From: Candidatus Accumulibacter proximus
GTDB lineage: Bacteria; Pseudomonadota; Gammaproteobacteria; Burkholderiales; Rhodocyclaceae
Direction of reading: 5' to 3'
Length of the DNA: 64,000 nucleotides
Assembly: GCA_016709675.1 (NCBI GenBank)
Contig: JADJMH010000016.1
Span: forward strand, 185,763-249,762
Shown here piece after piece: positions 44,130 to 53,514 of the stretch. The position numbers and the translations under genes were made by a program. The notes below the pieces were generated by a model. That model did not search any database, was not told the DNA's origin, and worked only from the letters and a program-made list of their open reading frames with translations. How positions within the stretch are numbered: the stretch's first letter is position 1; every line of letters begins with the position of its first letter.

Positions 44130-45284
44130 ATGAGTAATCGTCGCAAGAAACTCGTTCTGGTCATCGGTACGGGATGGACGACCCCGGCCAAGCGCAGAGT
44201 CGCGCGAATGATCGGCACGACGCTGGTGGATGCGGGGTTCGGACTCGTGACCGGCAATTCGAGGGGCGTCGACTATTGGGTTGCCGATGCCTTCTGCGCT
44301 GCGCTCAAGGAGCGCGGCGAGTCGCCGCAGGGCGCATTCTGGCAAGTCTCGCTAGGGAGCATGCGTTTCTTCCGGCGTGGCGGCTTGCCGCTACCGGGTT
44401 ATCCGGCCCCGGCCGAATGCTGCATCCCGGTGGGTGACGTCGAGGCGTGGAAACGCGAAGCGATCGTTCGCTGCGATGCGGCGGTGATGGTTGGCGGCGG
44501 ACGGGGCTCCCTGGACATCGCGCGTCGTATCATCGAGCGCGGCAAGCCGGTGTTTCCGCTCCCCTTCATGGGTGGTCTCACCGGCTATTCGGACGACGTT
44601 TTTCAGGAGATCCTCAAGACTTGGGAAGGGCACCCGGTCCCCGGGGTGAGCCGGTCGCAATTCCTGCAACTGGCCGAGCCTTGGGTAAGTGGAACCGGCC
44701 AACTGAGGAACCTTCTTCGCGGAACGCTCGCCGATGCCCCGGACGTCTTCATTTCCTACCGCCGCAGCGATGCGCCGGCGGCGGCCGGCCGAGTCGCCAA
44801 CGACCTGGCGGAGCATTTCGGCTTGCGACGCGTGTTCCTCGACATCAGCGGCATCGCCCCCAGTCGTGCCTGGGACGAATCAATCGGAGGCGCGCTGGTG
44901 GCGTGCAAGGCGGGCGTGATCGTCATCGGCCGGTCCTGGCTCGTACCGGGACCCCAAGGCCAGCCCCCGCGGCTGCACCAGCAGGACGATGTCGTTCGCA
45001 CCGAGATTGAAGCATTGCTCCAGCGCCGAAGCGCGATCTTCCCCTTGCTCGTCGAGGGCGCGCGACTTCCGGACGCCTCGGAACTTCCGGACACGCTGAC
45101 CCCGCTGCTGCGCTTTCAGGCAACCGCAATCGACAATGGCGGTTGGGGAACAACGATGAGCCTGCTGATTCGTGAGATCGAATCGGTCATTCGCGATCAC
45201 GAACCTGCTCGGGGCAGCGAGGCCGGTGGTTCGACGAACACGCTCTCCACGCGGATCGAACGAACCGGTCGTCTGGACATCTGA
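44130..45284 (+). CDS. SLOG-TIR fusion protein, candidate anti-phage effector
   Basis: 384 aa. Residues 5-195 form a SLOG/LOG-like Rossmann domain (LVIGTGWTTP, GFGLVTGNSRGVDYWVADAF, then CDAAVMVGGGRGSLDIARRII). Residues 204-350 are a TIR domain: DVFISYRRSD (205-214), RRVFLDISGI.P.RAWDESIGGAL (234-256) and VIVIGRSWL; Glu250 is a candidate NADase residue. Known biology: bacterial TIRs cleave NAD+ or make cyclic ADP-ribose signals, and SLOG domains bind such nucleotides in Thoeris-type defence. Here sensor and effector would sit in one chain. No Thoeris or CBASS partner is adjacent, so it may act alone. The start at 44130 lacks a clear ribosome site. Confidence 0.78.
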   Translation: MSNRRKKLVLVIGTGWTTPAKRRVARMIGTTLVDAGFGLVTGNSRGVDYWVADAFCAALKERGESPQGAFWQVSLGSMRFFRRGGLPLPGYPAPAECCIPVGDVEAWKREAIVRCDAAVMVGGGRGSLDIARRIIERGKPVFPLPFMGGLTGYSDDVFQEILKTWEGHPVPGVSRSQFLQLAEPWVSGTGQLRNLLRGTLADAPDVFISYRRSDAPAAAGRVANDLAEHFGLRRVFLDISGIAPSRAWDESIGGALVACKAGVIVIGRSWLVPGPQGQPPRLHQQDDVVRTEIEALLQRRSAIFPLLVEGARLPDASELPDTLTPLLRFQATAIDNGGWGTTMSLLIREIESVIRDHEPARGSEAGGSTNTLSTRIERTGRLDI

Positions 45285-45324
45285 TTCTCGATATCCCCTC
45301 CACGATCTTCTTGCGGGACTGTTC

Positions 45325-45560
45325 ATGGATAGGATCAAGGCGCTTGTCTTCGATGTCTTCGGTACATTGGTCGATTGGCGGACATCGAGCGCCCGCGAGA
45401 CAGAAGCGAGCCTCTCCCCTCTGGGTATCTCCATCGACTGGCTGGGCTTTGCCGATGCATGGCGCAACCAATACTAGCCCGCAATGGAGGAAGTCAGGGT
45501 GGGGCGTCTTTCCTTCTCGAAGAATTAAAAGTGCCAGGTTCGATGAAAGGCCTGACTTTT
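45325..45560 (+). pseudogene. Haloacid dehalogenase type II, N-terminal remnant
   Basis: MDRIKALVFDVFGTLVDWRTSSARE..ASLSPLGISIDWLGFADAWRNQY is the start of an L-2-haloacid dehalogenase, with the nucleophile Asp in FDVFGTLVDW. TAG at 45475 replaces an expected Gln codon; after it the same frame continues PAMEEVRVGRLSF, also normal for the family, and then similarity ends around 45540. The remaining ~180 residues are gone. The gene starts 40 bases after the SLOG-TIR stop. Confidence 0.65.
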
Positions 45561-45619
45561 GTTCAACCCGGACTGGCTTGCTGTGGAATCGGTGTCCAGT
45601 TTCCCGTGGAATACGCATG

Positions 45620-45732
45620 CTTCCAGTCTGATCCGGCCGGTGATGCTTGGCCTCGGCGGTTTCCCATCGAGTTGGCCGCTCCAGGATCACAAGCGGCCAC
45701 TGAGTTTTCGCGGTTTGCTGTCGGCAACCGGC
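45620..45732 (+). repeat. ~113-bp dispersed repeat, left copy (inverted relative to 53683-53797)
   Basis: The segment from CTTCCAGTCTGATCCGGCC to GTCGGCAACCGGCC matches the reverse complement of 53683-53797 with few differences. Both copies can be read as LGLGGFPSSWP....HKRPLSFRGLLSAT, and differences at several third positions suggest a once-coding repeat. Confidence 0.8.
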
Positions 45733-46156
45733 CAAAAGAAGTCAGTGGGCGCGCGGGCCGAAAGCGGTCAGCCGCGCCGATTTTGACTACTTGTAAGGTA
45801 TGACGAACTAATTCGGAAACCGGCAGCGGGCTACCGACGCCGTTCGCCCTTTCCCGCCACCGGCACAAAAAAGCGAGAAATTCATGTGCTACAGAGCAGG
45901 ACAAACTCAAAAGCCCACGAGCTTGCCTCGGGATTTTCATTGTCAGGCCTGTACTTTCTATGGTACCTAAGCTAAAGGCGGTCAGGTGTCAGTACGGCGC
46001 CCCGTTGGCCGGTCAAATTCCCCCACCTTTGGTCACTTCAAAATCCCCCACCCTGAAGGTCGCGTGACGGAGCGATAAGGCCCCGTTTTTGGCGCTTTCG
46101 GGGCACCCCGCGGCAGGACGTAATCTTCCCCCTTCGATTTTTGAAGGGAGTCTGGA

Positions 46157-47726
46157 GTGAACGTCTTGAAGCCACATCTGCAAACCACGGTCTTCACCCT
46201 GCTGGCCGCCGGGAAGAGCCAGCACGAAATTGCCCGCATCACCCAAATCGATCGCAAGACGATCCGCGGCCTGGCGCGGCGTTTTGCGAGCGAAGAGGCA
46301 AATTCCCCGGGGTGGCCACCGGCCCTCCCGGTCAAATTCCCCACCCCGACCACCGGCGCCGACCCGGCCATCGACTTCCGCCTGCGAGTCGCATCGCGCC
46401 TTCATCGAGGCGCAGTTACAGCTTCGCCGCAACTTCACGGCGATCTACCAGGAGCTCGTCGATCAGTTCGGTTTACGGCCAGCTATAACAGCGTCAAGCG
46501 CTTTGCCGGTACGCTGGTCGCCCACGAGCCGGCCCAGTTTGACCGACTGGAATTCGCCCCGGCGAAGAGGCGCAGGTCGACTATGGTGAAGGGGCGCTGA
46601 CGCTTCACCCCGGTACCGAGCGCTATCGCCGGCCGCGTCTGTTTGTCATGACCCTGCGCTATTCCCGGCGTAGCTTTCGGCGGTGGTCTGGAAGTCCAGC
46701 CAGGGAGCCTGGGCCAGACTGCACGAGCAGGCCTGGCGGTATTTCGGCGGCAGCAGCCAGTACGTGGTACTCGACAACCTGAAGGAAGGGGTCATCAAAC
46801 CCGACCTGTACGAGCCGCAGCTCAACCCGGTCTACGCGGCCGTGCTCGCGCATTACGGCGTCGTGGCCGACCCCGCGCGGGTCCGGGATCCGAATCGCAA
46901 AGGCAGCGTCGAGAACGCCATTCAGCATACCCAGAACACGGCGCTCAAGGGCCGACGCTTCGCCTCGATCGAGGAGCAGAACACCTTCCTCGAACAGTGG
47001 GAGATGCGCTGGGCAGCGCAACGCATTCACGGCAGCGCCAAGCGCCAGGTCGAGGCGATGTTCCAGGAGGAACGTCCGCTGCTCAAGCCCTTGCCGTTGC
47101 AGGGCTTCGCGTATTTCACCGAGTCGCTACGCACGGTCTGCGACGACAGCTGTGTACGCGTCGAGCACAGCAGCTATGCTGCCCGGCCGGCGCCTATCGG
47201 CAGCCGTGTGCTGGTCCGCCTGTTCGAGCAGCACCTCGGGATCCGCGACTTCCAGTCGCAGGCCTTGCTGCGCACCCACCCCGGGCGACGCAACCGGGCA
47301 GCGTGATCTTGCCCGACGAGGAGCGCCCTTTTCAATCCATCGCGGGAAACGCGTCGCATCTTGACCAGGCCAAGGCCATCGGCCCGGCCACCGAGCAGTT
47401 GTGCCAGTGCCTCTTTGAGCAAGAGGGGCGCGTCGGTCAGCGGCGTCTGTGGGGCATCGTCAGTCTGGCCAAGCGCTATCCCGCACACTGATCGACCGTG
47501 CCTGCGCGATGGCCCTGCACGACGGCAGTACAGCTATCCACAGATCAAAGCGCTCACCGAGCGCCTGCTCAACGAGGCGCTGGCCGATATCGATACACCG
47601 GTGCAGGGGGAGCTGGCGTTGACCCAGGACGACCGTTTGATTCGCGCCGCCGCGGACTACGGCGACCTGTTCTCCTGGGCGCTCAAAAGAGCGCCGCTTT
47701 GTCACTTCCCTGGAGGATGCCAAATG
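46157..47726 (+). pseudogene. istA: IS21-family IstA transposase, multiply frameshifted
   Basis: The start (MNVLKPHLQTTVFTLLAAGKSQHEIARITQIDRKTIRGLARRF) is the IstA HTH. Frames then change several times: FIEAQLQLRRNFTAIYQELVDQFG, EAQVDYGEG, VVWKSSQGAWARLHEQAWRYFGG, VLDNLKEGV, GSVENAIQHTQNTALKGRRF, and the C-terminal GQRRLWGIVSLAKRYPAH. The DDE residues are still recognisable in pieces. At least three indels prevent a full product. Confidence 0.8.
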
Positions 47727-48490
47727 AGCATGACCCTGAACGAGATCGAACGCGCGCTGCGCGACCTGCGCCTGTCCGGCATTCGCGCCACCCTGGAAAC
47801 CCGCGTGCTGCAAGCGCAGGCGAATCAGGCGCCTTTCCTGGAAACCTTCTCGATGATTCTGCAGGATGAACTGGACCGGCGCTGTTCGCGTTTGCTGGAT
47901 CGCCGTTACCAGCAGTCGGGTCTGGACGAGCGTGCGACCTTGACGGATTTCGACTGGCGCTTCAATCCGAAGCTGCCGCGCCAGGCGTGCTTCGAGCTGC
48001 ATACGCTGGAAATTCGTCGCCGAAGGCCAGAACGCGCTGAGCATCGGCAAGCCGGGCACCGGCAAAGCCGGATCGCCAAGGCGGTTGCTTACCAGGCGAC
48101 CCTGCAGGGCCTGGATGTGCGGGTGCTCGAGGCCGACAGTGTTTTTGCCAGCTACGCGCTGTGCAGTGGCGCCGATCAGCAGCGGCAACTGCGTCCCTGG
48201 CTCGACGCCGACCTGCTGGTCCTGACGATCTCTTCCTGGCCCGGCGCATCAGCGACAGTGCGGGCGAGTTGCTGCAAACGTTGGTTCATCAGCGTTACAA
48301 GGCGCGCCGCAGCCTGGTGGTGACCTCCAACCGGGTGGTCCAGGACTGGGGCAAATACCTGGACAATACGATGGCCAGCACGATTCTCGACCGGCTGATG
48401 CATCGCTCGCATCTGCTCGAGTTCGAAGGCCGCAGCTATCGTCTCAAGGAGGCGGCGACGCGCTTCGCACAGCAGTCCTCAGACAGCTGA
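47724..48490 (+). pseudogene. istB: IS21-family IstB helper ATPase, frameshifted
   Basis: The start at 47724 (MSMTLNEIERALRDLRLSGIRATLETR) follows TGGAGG. The frame breaks near 48005, 48070 and 48225. Pieces include GQNALSIGKPGTGKS-like Walker A sequence, KAVAYQATLQGLDVRVLEAD, DDLFLARRISD (Walker B/sensor, with the acidic residues) and YKARRSLVVTSNRVVQDWGKYLDNTMASTILDRLMHRSHLLEFEG. Non-functional. Confidence 0.8.
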
Positions 48491-48790
48491 TGCGCCGCTT
48501 CGACCCCACGGCCAGCGCTTTGCTTTGGCAACCTCTGGCGCTCATTCGCCACTTGTGGGGCGCTGCCCCAAACCCCGCAGCTCGCCACGTGGCAGCCGCC
48601 GGGGATGATCAAACCATCCCCGGCAGCAGCCAGGAGCGTTGGTCGCTACGCGCTGTCAAGCGGCTTTCGCGGCATAAACGGGCGGCAAACAACGCCGCCC
48701 ATTTATTCCACGATCCCCTTGACAGCGCTTCGCTCCTCGGGCCAGGATCAGCACCGCCACAGCAAACTCGTTCCCTTGAATCACTTCAGC

Positions 48791-49119
48791 GTGACGCAGT
48801 AACGAGCGCACCAGCCCGTCACTGCGTCACGCAATCTCCGGAGACAATATGGCCAAGACCGCCGCTCAAAGACAAGCCGCCTACCGCGCCCGTCGCCCTC
48901 TTGCCGGCGAGGACGGCAACGGCGAACGCCGTCTCAATCTGTGGGTCAGTACGCGCACCGATTTGGCCATCGAACGATTGGCTCGCCGTTACTGCGTAAC
49001 GAAACGCGAGATCGTCGAGCGCTTGGTCATCGCCATGGATGATCGCATCATCGCCACCCTCGATATCGATGCACCCGAGTGGGATCAGTACTTCACCGCC
49101 GCTTCCGTTACGCAGTAAC
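48791..49119 (+). repeat. Four 13-bp palindromes around and inside the IS21 passenger gene
   Basis: GTGACGCAGTAAC (48791-48803), GTCACTGCGTCAC (48818-48830), GTTACTGCGTAAC (48988-49000) and GTTACGCAGTAAC (49107-49119). The last two are perfect inverted repeats with 3-nt spacers; the first two differ by one base per arm. Spacing 27, 170 and 119 bases. Candidate operator sites. Confidence 0.7.
48849..49118 (+). CDS. IS21 passenger: small basic protein, probable DNA-binding
   Basis: 89 aa. A basic N-terminus (MAKTAAQRQAAYRARRPL) is followed by ERRLNLWVSTRTDLAIERLARRYCVTKREIVERLVIAMDD, a ribbon-helix-helix-like pattern (RLNLWVS strand, then two helices). It lies inside the IS21-type element downstream of istB. 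Two copies of a 13-bp palindrome lie upstream and two lie inside the gene, the last overlapping its stop codon, which suggests autoregulation. No ribosome site is strong (TCTCCGGAGAC at 48835-48845 contains GGAG 7 nt before the ATG). Function is inferred. Confidence 0.6.
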   Translation: MAKTAAQRQAAYRARRPLAGEDGNGERRLNLWVSTRTDLAIERLARRYCVTKREIVERLVIAMDDRIIATLDIDAPEWDQYFTAASVTQ

Positions 49120-49285
49120 GGGCTCCTGATTCACCAACAACGGCGGGCAAAAAACCGGCCCGCCGCCATCGACTGCATTACAATTTCTACGGTCCTGCCT
49201 GGGGGAGTTTGGGTGACCATAAGTGGGGGATTTTGAAGTGACCAACGGGGGGCGCCACGCGGCGACACGCCAAGGAGCACGAAAC

Positions 49286-49564
49286 ATGAGTAAGGCGCAC
49301 ATCGGTTCAAGCCTCGACAACCACCTCACGAGCGACGCCCCGTTTGAGGAAACACAGGTGCTCGCCGTCAAGGAAGTGGTGGCCTCACAACTCGTCGCTG
49401 CGATGCAGAAGCAATCTTTGAGCAAGGCGCGCTTGGCGATTCTTCTGAAGACCAGCCGATCGCAAGTCGATCGGCGGCTCAGTCCCTCGCGCGATGTGAC
49501 GCTCTCAACCCTGCAGCGTGCGGCAGCCTTGGTCGGCCGCAAGGTGCAGATCGAGCTCGTATGA
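49286..49564 (+). CDS. XRE-family antitoxin-like regulator, apparently orphan
   Basis: 92 aa. The HTH is VVASQLVAAMQKQSLSKARLAILLKTSRSQVDRRLSPSRDVTLSTLQRAAALVGRKVQIEL, and the N-terminal HIGSSLDNHL is typical of the second gene of RelE/HigB-like toxin-antitoxin pairs. AAGGAG precedes the ATG. The toxin normally sits directly upstream, but here the right end of the IS21-type element is 30 bases upstream, so the toxin gene has probably been replaced by that insertion. The stop overlaps the start of a small frame at 49561. Confidence 0.75.
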   Translation: MSKAHIGSSLDNHLTSDAPFEETQVLAVKEVVASQLVAAMQKQSLSKARLAILLKTSRSQVDRRLSPSRDVTLSTLQRAAALVGRKVQIELV

Positions 49565-49800
49565 CTGAGCGCAAAGGGAACTCGCGCATGTGCGCAGCCG
49601 AATATATTACGCAAACAGGAATTCATACCGCGCCGCGGAAGTCGCTTTTGCTCACGGTGCCTAGCCTTGGTGCATGTAACGAACTGTTTCGGCACTGTGC
49701 ACACTGGACAGGCCTATCGGATACCGATAGTCGTCGCTACCCAATTTACTGTCTGGTCGCTCTGCCGACCAAACAACCTTCGAATTCTGAAATAGGCTAG
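49561..49800 (+). CDS. Small hypothetical frame coupled to the XRE gene
   Basis: 79 aa, overlapping the XRE stop by ATGA and ending 6 bases before the AAA ATPase gene. The sequence (MTERKGNSRMCAAEYITQTGIH...) has no recognised domain. The tight packing on both sides supports translation, but composition does not help. It could be a degraded gene or a short part of the defence operon. Confidence 0.35.
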   Translation: MTERKGNSRMCAAEYITQTGIHTAPRKSLLLTVPSLGACNELFRHCAHWTGLSDTDSRRYPIYCLVALPTKQPSNSEIG

Positions 49801-49806
49801 AACATC

Positions 49807-50823
49807 ATGAATGCGGATATCCTCAAACGAGTGGTTCGGGCCATCGCTGACGGCTCGCAGAATGATCTGGATCGGCTAGCTGACAAGATCGTCGAGTCTG
49901 AACGCCTTACGGGTCATGTCAGACTTGCAGCGCAGCTGGAAGCTATCCTCAAACAGCCCCGACCGAAGCGCCCGTCCGCGTCCCCGATCCCTCCGATCGC
50001 CGACATTGAACGCACTCTTAAAGAGCTGCCACTAAGTCGGCGACATGGGGAATCCCTCGCGACACTGCTGACGACGGATGCCCTTGAGCACCACATGGTG
50101 CTTCCGAAGGCAATCGAGGATCGCTTTGCGCGAATCGAAGCTGAATACGCGGCAAGAGATCGCTTGAGGACCTTTGGTCTGAAGCCTAGGAAAACCATCC
50201 TTCTGTACGGTCCCCCCGGATGCGGGAAATCGCTCGGGGCCAAGCGCTTGGCGTGGAGCACCGGTCTACCGTTGATGAAGGTTCGCTTTGATGTCTTGAT
50301 CTCATCGTACTTTGGCGAGTCAGCCACCAATCTGCGAACCATCTTCATCGCAGCGAAGGAACGTCCATGCGTGCTCTTGCTTGACGAATGTGACTTCATC
50401 GCGCGCTCACGCACAAACTCGAAGGACATCGGCGAGGCTTCGCGGATAGTCAACTCCCTCCTGCAACTCATGGAGGAATACGATGCGCCTGGCCTCTTGG
50501 TTGCCACAACAAACGTTGAATCGTCGCTGGATTCCGCACTGTTCCGTCGCTTCGACGACGTATTCATGGTGCCGCTACCCGGCCCGATGGAAATTGGGAA
50601 ACTTCTGCGGATGACACTGTCCACGGTAAGGCTCGCCGAACCGATCGACTGGGGTGCTCTCGTCGAGCATCTGTCAGGCGCGTCGGCAGCGATGGTGGTC
50701 AAGGCGGCGCAAGACGCGGCAAAGGCGGCGGTCCTCAGCGGACGACAGGTCGTCACGCAGGCGAACCTGCTGCAAGCCATTGCCGAGCAGCGGAGAACCA
50801 ACGCGTCTGCGCACGAGGAATAG
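49807..50823 (+). CDS. ietA: AAA ATPase of an IetAS-type defence pair
   Basis: 338 aa. The N-terminal ~100 residues are helical. The AAA core has Walker A LLYGPPGCGKSLGAKRLA (about 133-150), Walker B VLLLDECDFI (about 189-198), sensor-1 VATTNVESSLDSALFRRFDD and the arginine finger region. It is 3 bases upstream of a subtilisin-like protease on the same strand, with the protease ribosome site inside its last codons. An AAA ATPase followed by an S8 protease is the IetAS arrangement, reported as a plasmid-exclusion and later an anti-phage system. The ATPase is thought to control the protease. Confidence 0.82.
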   Translation: MNADILKRVVRAIADGSQNDLDRLADKIVESERLTGHVRLAAQLEAILKQPRPKRPSASPIPPIADIERTLKELPLSRRHGESLATLLTTDALEHHMVLPKAIEDRFARIEAEYAARDRLRTFGLKPRKTILLYGPPGCGKSLGAKRLAWSTGLPLMKVRFDVLISSYFGESATNLRTIFIAAKERPCVLLLDECDFIARSRTNSKDIGEASRIVNSLLQLMEEYDAPGLLVATTNVESSLDSALFRRFDDVFMVPLPGPMEIGKLLRMTLSTVRLAEPIDWGALVEHLSGASAAMVVKAAQDAAKAAVLSGRQVVTQANLLQAIAEQRRTNASAHEE

Positions 50824-50826
50824 CGC

Positions 50827-53514
50827 ATGCCGGATCAGCATAACTTCGAATACCTGCCGCTGATACGTCGCTACCAAGGCCAGGCCAAACTGCGGGGCGG
50901 TGGCAAGACATCGCCGCAGACGATTGAGAACAGAAACGCACGGCAAGCGCACAGCGCCGCTCTTGATGCTGCTGCACAAACATTCAGCGCAAGCTGGCAA
51001 GAGCGCAGGGCGCAGCGACAGGGGGTTGGTCAGGTGCTGCCCCCAATTCCACCTGATGTGCCTATTCTGTTGAAAGTGGATCCCGGCTTAGACCTGGACG
51101 CGCTTCGGGATAAGTTCACCTTCGAGATCGTGGCGGAGCAAGAGGAAGGCTACGTGATCGTGGCGTCTGCAGACATTCAGATCGCACCGTTTCGCGCCAT
51201 GCTGCAACGCTTTGCCGTCCAAGCTCACGGGTCGGCGACGATCGCGCAAGTCCACAAGCTCTATCCTGACGACACGGATCGGCTTGCCAGAGTTCTCTCC
51301 GACCACCTAATGACGGCATGGAGCAAGATTGATGTCGATCAACTTTATGTCGTGGACATCGGGATCGCCTGTGCCGGCACTCAAGAGATTCCAATACGTC
51401 CAAAGCGCGGCAAACGAACGACCGACGCGGATTGGGCGGCCAAGGAGTTTGAATGGTCGCAGGCTCGCGCCAATGCCTATGACGAGTGGGACGCCATCAA
51501 GATCCAACGCGAGGCCGCGATCCAGCACTTCGCTAACTTCTACCATGCAGATATCTTGCACCTGGTCGACGGTGTCGATTTTGACGCCGGAGTTCTTCCC
51601 GATAGCTTCACAGTTCGGCTGAAGATTTCGGGGAAGGGGTTGAAGGACTTCGTCCTTAACTATCCCTACATCTTTGAGGTTGTCGAGCCCGAAGACATCG
51701 CGCTCCCGCAGGACCTCGGACAGCCAGGAGCCCAGTTGCAACGTGCTGTAGCGCCGATAGCGCCCGACGCGGATGCACCTGCGGTTTGCGTCATCGACAG
51801 CGGCATCCAAGAGGGACACCTCCTGCTTCGGCCTGCAATCGATCAGGCTACGTCGCATTGCTTCCTGCCAGGCAAGACTGCGACCGATGTAGGCGACTAC
51901 GTGGCCGGTGGCGGTCATGGCACGCGCGTGGCAGGTGCGGTCCTGTACGGCGAAGCCGTAGCCCAAACTGGAACACCAAAGCTGCCGTTCTGGATACAGA
52001 ATGCGCGCGTGCTCGACGACGACAACCGCATGCCCGAGGAAGTCTTCCCAGCCGAGGCCATGCGCACAGCGGTTGAGAGGTATCACTTCGGGCCGCGCAC
52101 TACTCGCATCTTCAATCACTCGATCAATGCCTACGGCTATTGCCGGTTGCGGTACATGTCCTCGTGGGCGGCGGAGATTGACGCGCTCTCGAACGAGCAC
52201 GATGTACTCATCATTCAGAGCGTCGGCAACATTCGACCCGTTGGACCAATACCGTACCCAGGGGTCAAGGATCACTTAGACGCTGGGCGCACATATCCCG
52301 AATACCTCTACGAACCGGCAGCACGCGTCGCCAATCCAGGGCAAAGCCTCCAAGCATTGACGGTCGGCTCAATTGCGTACGGATCCTTTGAAACAGGCAA
52401 CTGGCGCAGCTTTGCGACCGAGCCCGACTTCCCTTCGGCGTTCTCGCGATCCGGCCCCGGCATCTGGAGCGTCATTAAGCCGGAAGTGGTGGAGTACGGT
52501 GGCGACTTCATTCGCACGAGCAATGAGCCGACTGACGTGCAGGGCGGCGGCGGCATACCAGCAGCCTGCCCTGAGCTGGTGCGGTCGACAATGCCAGCGC
52601 CTGGACCGGCTATTGACCGCGACGCGACCGGCACATCCTTCGCAACACCAAAGGTGGCTCGGATCGCGGCGCAATTGCAGCGGCTATTGCCGAGCGAGCC
52701 CACTTTGTTGTATCGCGCTCTACTTGTCCAGTCAGCACAATGGCCAGAATGGGCAGAAGATATCCTATCGCGTCTGCGCTCGCCCACCGCAGCGTTGACT
52801 CAGGGGCAGCGGCAGCAGCTGCTGGACCAAGCATCGCAAGTCATTCGCTGCATCGGGTTCGGCATTCCGGACGAGACCCGAGCAACGGTGAACAGCGATC
52901 ACCGAACGACTTTCATCACGAGCTCTGAGAGTCAGGTCCACGCCGGTGAGTGCCACATCTATCAAGTGCCCATTCCGGCACCTCTGCGTCAGCAGGCTGA
53001 CGAGTACGACATCCGAATTGATGTGACCTTGTCCTATGTTGCACAGCCGCGTCGTACGCGTCGTAATCTTCGACGCTATCTGTCAACGTGGGTTGACTGG
53101 GTTACCAGCAGGCTGGGGGAAGGGATCAACGACTTCCGTGTCAGGGCCATGAAGAGCGAGGAGAACGAGGGTGAACCGTTGCCCGGGTCCATTCTCCCAT
53201 GGACACTGCACGAAAGTTCGACCTGGGGCTTGATCCGTGACACACGTCGCAACAGCGGCACTGTGCAAAAGGACTGGGCCATTGTGAAGTCAAACACACT
53301 GCCTGATCACTTCTGTATCGCCGTGCGTGGACATCGAGGGTGGAGTCACGATCCCGATACCACGGCCCGTTACGCGCTCGCCGTCACGTTTGAGATTGTC
53401 GGTCAAGAGATCAGCATCTACGACCCGTTGCGGGCTGCAGTCATTGAACTGCAGACGCAAATCGAGGCCGAGGTTGAAGTCGAGGCTGAAATTGAAATCG
53501 AAGGCGAAGAATAG
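50827..53514 (+). CDS. ietS: Subtilisin-like (S8) protease of an IetAS-type defence pair
   Basis: 895 aa. The catalytic triad is present: Asp324 in VCVIDSGIQEGH, His364 in GGGHGTRVAG and Ser604 in ATGTSFATPKVA. The N-terminal ~300 residues are a family-specific region (KVDPGLDLDALRDKFTFEIVAEQEEGYVIVASAD...); the C-terminal ~200 residues form a beta-rich domain ending in an acidic Glu-rich tail (EVEVEAEIEIEGEE). No signal peptide, so it acts in the cytosol, unlike most subtilases. GAGGAA precedes the ATG. With the ATPase it would form an abortive-type defence module; the target is unknown. Confidence 0.85.
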   Translation: MPDQHNFEYLPLIRRYQGQAKLRGGGKTSPQTIENRNARQAHSAALDAAAQTFSASWQERRAQRQGVGQVLPPIPPDVPILLKVDPGLDLDALRDKFTFEIVAEQEEGYVIVASADIQIAPFRAMLQRFAVQAHGSATIAQVHKLYPDDTDRLARVLSDHLMTAWSKIDVDQLYVVDIGIACAGTQEIPIRPKRGKRTTDADWAAKEFEWSQARANAYDEWDAIKIQREAAIQHFANFYHADILHLVDGVDFDAGVLPDSFTVRLKISGKGLKDFVLNYPYIFEVVEPEDIALPQDLGQPGAQLQRAVAPIAPDADAPAVCVIDSGIQEGHLLLRPAIDQATSHCFLPGKTATDVGDYVAGGGHGTRVAGAVLYGEAVAQTGTPKLPFWIQNARVLDDDNRMPEEVFPAEAMRTAVERYHFGPRTTRIFNHSINAYGYCRLRYMSSWAAEIDALSNEHDVLIIQSVGNIRPVGPIPYPGVKDHLDAGRTYPEYLYEPAARVANPGQSLQALTVGSIAYGSFETGNWRSFATEPDFPSAFSRSGPGIWSVIKPEVVEYGGDFIRTSNEPTDVQGGGGIPAACPELVRSTMPAPGPAIDRDATGTSFATPKVARIAAQLQRLLPSEPTLLYRALLVQSAQWPEWAEDILSRLRSPTAALTQGQRQQLLDQASQVIRCIGFGIPDETRATVNSDHRTTFITSSESQVHAGECHIYQVPIPAPLRQQADEYDIRIDVTLSYVAQPRRTRRNLRRYLSTWVDWVTSRLGEGINDFRVRAMKSEENEGEPLPGSILPWTLHESSTWGLIRDTRRNSGTVQKDWAIVKSNTLPDHFCIAVRGHRGWSHDPDTTARYALAVTFEIVGQEISIYDPLRAAVIELQTQIEAEVEVEAEIEIEGEE

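Larger units (their letters stand above)
45996..49256 (+). mobile_element. Decayed IS21-family element with passenger gene
   Basis: The element is bounded by inverted ends: left GGCGCCCCGTT (45996-46006) with GGTCACTTCAAAATCCCCCAC (46031-46051) inside; right the complement at 49223-49243 followed by AACGGGGGGCGCC (49244-49256). A second, related CCCCCA-type repeat lies next to each. Inside are istA and istB, both frameshifted, then about 700 bases with a small passenger gene. No clear target duplication was found. Confidence 0.75.

Noticed and set aside
48791..49119. Palindromes considered as a CRISPR array
   Set aside because: Units are only 13 bp, are spaced irregularly at 27-170 bases, and two lie within a coding sequence.
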